Assembly: GCA_039566865.1 (NCBI GenBank)
Contig: CM076943.1
Span: 43,222,663 to 43,286,662, forward strand
Source of the DNA: Aurelia coerulea
Taxonomy: Eukaryota > Cnidaria > Scyphozoa > Semaeostomeae > Ulmaridae
Direction of reading: 5' to 3'
DNA length: 64,000 bases
This document shows positions 57,501 to 64,000 of this stretch, piece by piece. A model generated the notes under the pieces. The model ran no database searches, had not been told where the DNA came from, and saw only the letters and a list, made by a program, of their open reading frames with translations. A program made the translations under genes and the position numbers. The stretch's first letter is position 1, and each line of letters starts with the position of its first letter.

Positions 57501-58258
57501 TCTTTCAGGTTTTCGATCCACAAAAAACGCATTAAATCTCTTTGATCTTCATCCACAGCAATATTCAAAAATGCTTTCTCGATATCCGCAGCTAAGCCAA
57601 CTTTGTATGCTCGAAATCTCAATAAAATATCAATGATGGCCGGAGCCATAGGTGGTCCTACATACAAACATTCATTCAACGATGGTAAGGACTTTTCCTC
57701 CTTCGAACTAGCATCGAAAAAAACTCGTAACTTTGTCGTAAGTGCATCTTGCCTCTTCACTGCTTGATGGGGTAAGTAATGGATGTTTCCAGGTTCTGTT
57801 TCTGCAGATAAATCAACTCTCTCAATAATACCATCTCTCTCTTGATCTCGAATGATTTTGTCATACGCCTCGAGTGTTTCTGGGTCTTTGCGAAGACGTT
57901 TCAATGAAGATTTCAAACGGGCAAGACTCAAATTGTAATTGTCCGGTAACAAATCGTGGTTTTCTTTAACAGGCAATCTTACGCAATATTTGTCACCATC
58001 CTTCGATATGTTCTCGATAAACGATCCATGCACTGTGTCTTTCTCTCTTATTCCAACTGACTCAAAATCCCACAACTGCTCGACCATGACATCTACCCTG
58101 TTATTTTCAATGGGTTCAGTTCCCGTTCTCAGCACGTGGGTCGATACGAAATTTGCATTAGCCGATAAACCATCATCTTCTCCACATGGTACTCTGCCAG
58201 ACAATACCCATCCTAATTTTGTCTCGTGCGCAACTGGACTGTCGCAGTCTCCCCCCAT
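54533..58258 (-). pseudogene. BEL/Pao Pol: RT, RNase H, integrase, broken
   Basis: Pieces on the minus strand: 57164-58258 protease end and RT (HETKLGWVLSG, LRVFFDASSKEE, GLAADIEKAFLNI, FRFASVLFGMSSSPF, catalytic FYIDDW); 56587-57213 RT end (ILGLNWDLNEDKI, FDPLGLIVP); 56396-56695 RNase H (IPRLELLAALIS, YYWTDSKCVLYWI); 55277-56317 integrase (HLNVFHGGVKDTL, CMICRV, DVGIDFAGPLYI, ITSDNAKTF); 54533-55255 integrase end with the catalytic glutamate (FGGYYERMV) and TINSRPLAYL. Frameshifts lie near 57190 and 56690; TAG stops stand in frame near 56399 (NS*RHCPGTENPAD) and 55277 (ERAA*FGGYYER), both where the family has Trp. Confidence 0.92.
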
Positions 58259-60028
58259 TTTAGCTCTCCAGTGAAGAACCTTCCGAGGTAGTCAGCGCCA
58301 ATCAACACATTAATAGGACTGTCACATGACCCATCACTGTAATCCGCTAATTCAATGTTACTTACGTAATCGAAATGTTCAATAGCAGATTGAATGTTCT
58401 GTGCTGATATTGGTTCACAAATCTTTGACACTGCATATGCTTGTATTTCTGTTGAAAACTGCCCAGAAATACTGCTCAAGGAGAATCAATTCATGGGGCG
58501 TAACCTTCACGTTGTCAGGATTTCCTCCAAAGGCTTTAATCAATAACGGCTTGATTGCTACCGTTGGCAACGACAATTGATCTTTAATGTTCTTGCAAAT
58601 AAAGCTCCTCTGACTCCCCGAATCGAAAATAACACGTACACGAACTTTCTCATTTCCATCGCAACTAATAAATGCTTGAGCTGTCTGTAGCAAGATGTTG
58701 TCTCGCGAGCAAACATAAAGGGCACTTGATGCTGCCTCTTTGACTTCCGGCCTTTCTTCCGATACAACTGTTACATTCGATGGCATGTTGTTGTCACAAA
58801 TGCTTACATGATGAAGTCTGCCACACTGGAAACATTTTCCCTTTGACTCACATTTCCCTGCAACATGATTCTTTCGCAAACATACAAAACAACGGCCTTG
58901 TTTCCGCAATATATCCTTCCGTGCTTTCTTATCGGTGATAATGTTGCAACGAGTAGAGGGATGCTCCTGCCGACAATAAGTGCAGCTCGATACATTAGAT
59001 TTTCTCCCCTCTGAATATAACACAGCAGCGGTACTGTGCTGACTAGGTGATCTCTTATCAGGCGAATAACTGTGAGCTTTCGGGATAAACGATGGCAAAT
59101 CAGCTTGAATACTACCACATCTTTCTCGATTTTCGATCTCTTCTCGTAACAGATCAAGCAAGCGATCAAGATCCCAGCTTCCATCCTTCATTTGACGACC
59201 AATTAATAGACGAACATCTTGTGGAATTTTCTTGAGTAGTACTGGGACAAGAAGGCTTCCATATGCTGATGTTGGCACTTTTCAAGATTTTAATCCGCGA
59301 ACATGTACTTCGACCTTGTCGTACAAATTTCTAAGCTCTTTAATGTCTCTCGATGAAAAAACTGGTGGAATGTGAAGTAACGCATCATGGTGGCCACTTA
59401 CTATGACTTGGTTGTCTCCGAATCTTCGTGTAAGTTTTTCAATTGCTTCGTCATAGTTTGCTTCCGTTGTCTGCAACCCTGCTATGGCAGCTGCAGCTGT
59501 TCCCTCAAGCAAATCTCGTAAATAACTGAACTTGGTTATCACATTTAAACTGGGGTCGTCGTGAATGGCACTCTTATAGATATCCCAAAACGTCAACCAT
59601 TGCGTCACCTCTCCATTAAACTTCTTCAGTTTCAATTTTGGCAATTTTGAAGATGATGAGCTGTCCCTAACACGAATCTGCGAAGGGATTTCGCGAGAAC
59701 TTTGCTGCTCCGTTTGAGTTTTCTCTTCGATATTGAGCAACGTTTCATAGACCTTGCGTCTAAATTCTCCCGACTCTCGAATCTCTGTCATTAAATCATC
59801 TTCATCTTCAGTAAGATCAACGATATCGTCTTCTAAATCTTTAATAATCTCGATTTCCTCCTTTAATGTGATCTTCAACTGTTTGAGCTTTCGAATTGTG
59901 TTTTCATCAAGGTTTTCTAACAACGCAGCGGCCTCTTCCAGCGAACTTTCGACGTAGTTTCGATGGCCTATCCGAATACTGCATAACTTTGGTAGGCTTT
60001 TCTGAGTCTTTTTCTTGGCTTTCGACAT
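58213..60028 (-). pseudogene. BEL/Pao Gag and protease region, broken
   Basis: From MSKAKKKTQKSLPKLCSIR (60028) through a long acidic coiled region and LPKLKLKKFNGEVTQWLTFW to VHVRGLKS, then an in-frame TGA at 59282-59284, continuing in the same frame with VPTSAYGSLLVPVLLKKIP. Three cysteine motifs follow (CTYCRQEHPSTRC, CFVCLRKNHVAGKC, CFQCGRLHHVSIC) and the protease FDSGSQRSFI. Frames shift near 58475 (to SGQFSTEIQAYAV, VLIGADYLGRFF) and near 58255. Confidence 0.92.
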
Positions 60029-60063
60029 TTCTTAATTTATTTACATCTGGCTCTGTGTGTCCA

Positions 60064-60487
60064 TGTCAAAAAAGGTGCGCTTATTTTTAATCGAAGGTAT
60101 AAAGAACTGCTCCATCAACAACTCACAAGTAGAATTGGAAGGCTCTCATAAGGTTTCTCATCATCGCATCAGGTTTCTAAGGCTCTCTTCTAGTGCAACG
60201 AATAACTAATAACAAACTATTTACAATATGTATAAGTAGAGGACTGTATATAATATTCTCTCCATGGAAGACTTTATAGTAAGGCTCGAACTTCTTAATA
60301 TTTATCACTTGTCTAGGCTCAAACTCCAAGATTTATCGCGTGTTTTCTTCAGACTTTAGGCTCGAAAATCATGCCCCTATTCAGGCAAAGAGATCTATTT
60401 ACAGCCCTATTTACACGTAAGCCAATATCAATATTTACGTAAGTTAATCTAACCCGGGGGTCATCACAAGTTACAGTTTATCTCACA
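60064..60487 (-). repeat. 5' LTR of the BEL/Pao element
   Basis: 424 bp; next to the likely primer site on its inner side. Confidence 0.9.
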
Positions 60488-60813
60488 AGCATGGAGAATC
60501 TTCTCCAATTGAAATTTTGACGAAAATCGATTTATCCGATCGTGCAATGATTTTTTGGGGATGGTGGTCGAAACGGCCCAAAATGGCCTAAGTTTTGCTG
60601 CGAAACGTGGAAGCAAACACAACGACGGCACCTGATTGGTCAATCATAGGAGAAAATGCGATCTGATCAGAGTGTAAGTCAGAACCCCACGGGAACTTTG
60701 GACAAAAGAAAACATTTGACGGCTAGCCTATGCTATAAAGCAAATCGTAATCGTTCAAATTCTTACAGGTTGCTGAAGCACGCGGAAATCAGCCAGTTGC
60801 ACGGTATCCAGCC

Positions 60814-61319
60814 CCGATGGGTGCAATTCAGTAGTGAAAGGTACACCACGCTCGTCCATACCATTTCATAGGATACCCTTTTCTCTGACTTTCTAGTTGG
60901 TGAAAAGACCCCTTATCACTGAAATTTTGAAGATACCTCCCCCCCCTCCTTAAAGGAGCTTCATTTGGCCCTAAAGGAATCTGTTTGGTACAAAAACTGG
61001 TTCTGACAGAAAGGTTTGGAATTTTCACACTTTTTTACCATTCACTTTACTGATATCTCTTTGTTGTAAAACAGTAGAATCCCATCAAACTTGAGGTATA
61101 AAACTTGGGCCTGGTGAAAGTGACTTTTATTCTAGGGTCCCGAGTCCACCAGCATTTAACTGTTTTTGGGTTGGGATGTTTTCGAAAGAAAAATACCCCG
61201 TTTTTTCTGAGATTCTAGGTCCTAGGATTCTGCTTCAAATCGACTTCAAATATGCCCTTTTCTCAGTGAAATCACGGATGAGTGTGGTGTCATGTTTTCA
61301 TCAACATTGCACCCACCGG
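60814..61319. mobile_element. MITE, 506 bp, 10-bp TSD GTATCCAGCC
   Basis: Ends CCGATGGGTGCAAT and ATTGCACCCACCGG; duplication GTATCCAGCC at 60804-60813 and 61320-61329 (could be read as 9 bp). The opposite arm of the host element has a single copy (GGCTGAATACC), confirming the insertion. Mutator-like by duplication length. Confidence 0.85.
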
Positions 61320-62630
61320 GTATCCAGCCAATCAAATCGCCTCTTTCTAACCCCGTGATATCAAGTCGGTCGTTAGAAAGGAATTCTTAAGTACCTTCAC
61401 GAAAATTGAAATGGCCACTAACTTATACATGGAATTTCTTTTGAAAAATCAGTAGAAGGGATGCCCCCCTGCAGTTTGTAGCTTGCTCCGACAAATATCT
61501 CATTTGGAGTCGAAATTGCATTCATTTTCCGGTCGATGAATATTGACCTTCGTTAAAATATTCATAAAATTCGTTACAAATAGGATATAAGGATAAATAT
61601 CTCAGCGATTATGGATATTGCCCCAAGAAATAACCCAAACACTTTCCCTCCTTATACATATCAAAATCGCAAGCGATTTTCAGCGATCTCTGTCAGAAAT
61701 GTCATTTGGGCCCAAGCTTCGCATCGATTAATCCTCATACGTTGGCTCCAATAGGGCTTAGTTTGTCTTCTTGAGTTAAATTATTCACTTACCAATGACT
61801 CAAGCATCAATTTGACTTAATTTTCAATTCAATGTCTCGAAATTTTGTTCAAAAACATCCAGTCTTGAGCAATTTCTGCAGATTTGTTTCGTTCCGTCTT
61901 TCTCTGCAAGTGCAAGTACTTTGCTCAAATGTCGCATTGCTAGGTTATTGTGATACAAAGTAAAGCGATTCGATACCATTGATGCTTTCGTGAACAGATT
62001 TGAGACGCTTGTCTTTCTCAATTCATTCAAATGGACACAAAAGGGATAAAGCACTTTTAGGCTCTTTGGTGCTCTAATCAATAGATTTTACACAAAACAA
62101 CAAAAATTCGTTTTTGCGCTGAACATTTACAGCATTCGAGAATAGATTCGACAAAGCTACTTTCAAAACTGTTTCTTGCTTTGTTGTTTTATGTAAAATC
62201 TATTCATTAATGCACCAAACAGCCAAAAGTGTTTTATCCCTTTTGTTTCCATTTGAATGAATTGAGAAAGACAGACGTGCAAAATCTGTTCAAAAGTGCA
62301 CCATTCAACTGTATCGAATCGAATCGCTTTACTTTGTAATTTGTATCACAATAACCTAGCACCTAGCAATGCGACATTTTAGCAGGTTACTCACTTGCGC
62401 CATCAGATCAGAGAATTGCAGAAGTTGCTCAAGACTGGATGTTTTTAAACAAAACTTGGAGACATTAAATGGAAAATGAACTCAAATTGATGCTTGAGTC
62501 ATTGGTAAGTAAATCGTTTAGCTCACTCAAGAATACAAACTAAGCCTTATTGGGGCCAATGTACGAGTTTTAATTGGTGAGGGAGAAGCTAAGGCCCACA
62601 TGACATTTCTGACAGAAATCACTGAAAATA

Positions 62631-62869
62631 GACCTTTTAGCTATTCTACAAAAGAGCCTGGATAGAGCGTTATTTTTATACGCGAGGCTCGATAGAGTGG
62701 CGTTAAGAGCTTCTATCACGATTGTGCAAATTCGAAAATTCTACAAAGTGCACTTTGTAGAATTTTCGAACATGCACAATATTGATAGAAGCTCTGACGC
62801 CACTCTATCGAACCTCCTGTATAAAAATAACGCTCGATCCAGGCTCTTTTGTAGAATAGCTAAAAGGTT
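62631..62869. mobile_element. Near-perfect hairpin MITE, 239 bp, TA-flanked
   Basis: Both halves pair from GACCTTTTAGCTATTCTACA to the centre AAAGTGCACTTT with very few mismatches. TA at 62629-62630 and 62870-62871. Absent from the opposite arm. Confidence 0.85.
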
Positions 62870-63016
62870 TATTGCCTGTAATTGAATTGATTAAGATGTA
62901 ATTGAAAGGGAAAGTGTTTGTTGGGTTATTGCTTAGGGCAATATCCATAATCGCTGAGATTTGTATCCTTATATCTTATTTGTAGCGACTTTTATCAATG
63001 TTTGAACGAAGGTCTA

Positions 63017-63675
63017 GAGTCCCATCGCCCTGTTCCGATCAATGGCTCCTGTGAGCGCGTTGGTGTACCATCTCGGGATGTTTGTTTACAAGAGGAATGG
63101 GTCCTATAATTAAAAAAGCGTGCGAAAAAATACTTTGCTGATGCCATGAGCTTCAAGTTGAGATGTGGTTTACTTTTTTTCTAGCTTGTGAATCCAGTGA
63201 TATGGGATGATGAAAGAGGCCACCTGTGATAGAATCGCAAGTAGTCGCCATTTTTCACTTCGTGTTTCCTTGCAGCAATTATATTTTCTCTGGTTTCTCT
63301 GCTACTGTTTACTAGAACCGCAGTCAAAACATTTCAAACTTTACTCCAACTCTCCAAGTGAATTTTTACAAAAAAATTTCGATCATAATATCTTCTGCTT
63401 CCCAGCTCTGCGGTGGTACCGTCCGAAATTCATGCGCGAGCTTGCGTGATCGGAACAGGGCGAAAAAATGAAGATATCGCGATTTTATCGCTGTGTTTTC
63501 CGACAACGATTTTACAGAAGACAGTCGCTAAATGTGTAGGTACAATAACTGGTTTCTATATTTCAAACTATAAAATAAGGAATAATTCATTAGCATTAAC
63601 TTTTCCGATAAAATTTACATAGGCTAAGTAATTAAATGTTTCTTTTTCAGTGATCAGAACAGGGTGATGGGGCTC
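63017..63675. mobile_element. MITE, 659 bp, TA-flanked
   Basis: Ends GAGTCCCATCGCCCTGTTC and GAACAGGGTGATGGGGCTC, TA at 63015-63016 and 63676-63677. Interior repeats GATCGGAACAGGGCGA near 63450. Absent from the opposite arm of the host foldback element. Confidence 0.85.
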
Positions 63676-64000
63676 TATATCCGTCGACCGGAAAATGAAT
63701 ACAATTTCGGCTCCAAATGAGATATCTATCTCTGAGCACGCTACAAACGGGCAGAGGAGAGGGGCATCCCTTCTACCGATTTTGCAAAAATGATTCCATG
63801 TAATTATTGTAACCTAGTAGCCATTTCAATTTTTGTTAGGGTACTCCAGAATTCCCTTCTTCCAACGACCGATTTGATATCATGGGGTTAGAATGAGGCG
63901 CTTTGATTGGCTGAATACCGTGAAATTGTATGATTTCTGCGTGCTTCAGCACGGGTTATTCCATCCATGGAGAGCAAATCTGGTTTATGGTCATAAGCGT

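Larger units (their letters stand above)
54092..60487 (-). mobile_element. BEL/Pao LTR retrotransposon, 6.4 kb, degenerate
   Basis: LTRs 54092-54520 and 60064-60487 (about 425 bp, roughly 95% alike by eye, with small indels), beginning TGTGAGATAAA and ending TTTGACA on the minus strand. Right after the 5' LTR stands TGGACACACAGAGCC (primer site) and before the 3' LTR AAGGGGGGAG (polypurine tract). Coding order Gag, protease, RT, RNase H, integrase is typical of BEL/Pao. No direct target duplication seen, so one end may be rearranged. Confidence 0.92.
60774..63949. mobile_element. Large foldback element with three nested insertions
   Basis: Outer ends TTGCTGAAGCACGCGGAAAT and the complement of CTGCGTGCTTCAGCACGG. 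Arms pair around a centre near 62130: GCCAATCAAATCGCCTC (61327) with GAGGCGCTTTGATTGGC (63896), TTTTCCGGTCGATGAATAT (61534) with the stretch near 63690, AATATCCATAATCGCTGAGA near 62940 with 61600, CAATGACTCAAGCATCAA near 61793 with 62490. Nested insertions lie at 60814-61319, 62631-62869 and 63017-63675, each missing from the opposite arm. No coding sequence. Confidence 0.8.

Noticed and set aside
54087..60492. Target duplication of the BEL/Pao element
   Set aside because: Flanks TGCTT and AGCAT are not direct repeats; the similarity is in inverse orientation and belongs to the adjacent MITE end.

Overview
The window is a piece of animal genome: AT-rich, intron-bearing and dominated by eukaryotic transposable elements. 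The only clear host gene is a multi-exon ZP-domain membrane protein gene with EGF exons. That gene, the mix of Ty3/Gypsy, BEL/Pao, LINE, hAT and Kolobok elements, and many palindromic MITEs suggest a marine invertebrate; a cnidarian is my best guess, but this is inference. I saw no tRNA, rRNA, CRISPR array or prokaryotic feature.

Layout. Positions 1-1334: end of a broken LINE. 2062-7745: a mostly non-coding stretch between inverted ~45-bp ends, holding an hAT MITE. 8389-13534: a two-exon gene that joins an OTU/vertnin-like domain to a full hAT-type (zf-TTF, DUF4371, dimerisation) transposase, with one in-frame TAG. 13638-20140: palindromic elements, including one whose ends are inverted 31-bp tandem arrays. 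20143-37600: a threefold repeat (units A, B, C), each with an antisense LINE tail and an EGF exon; A and B also carry a sense LINE. Unit B is like C on its left and like A on its right, the pattern expected of a single unequal crossover inside the EGF exon. Later insertions (a Kolobok element, TTAA and TA MITEs, a 6.1-kb nested complex) are missing from the sister units, so the locus holds its own empty sites.

37378-43456: the EGF exon C followed by ZP-N, linker, ZP-C with a furin-type RNRR site, and a transmembrane exon. Exons A, B and C are all phase 1-1 and open, so they could be spliced into the same message; the 5' end of the gene was not found.

45451-49899: a full Ty3/Gypsy element on the minus strand with one 1358-codon open frame, identical 135-bp LTRs and a 5-bp target duplication, so very young. 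49942-54090: hAT, foldback and TA-flanked MITEs. 54092-60487: an older BEL/Pao element, minus strand, broken by three in-frame stops and several frameshifts. 60774-63949: a large foldback element with three nested insertions.
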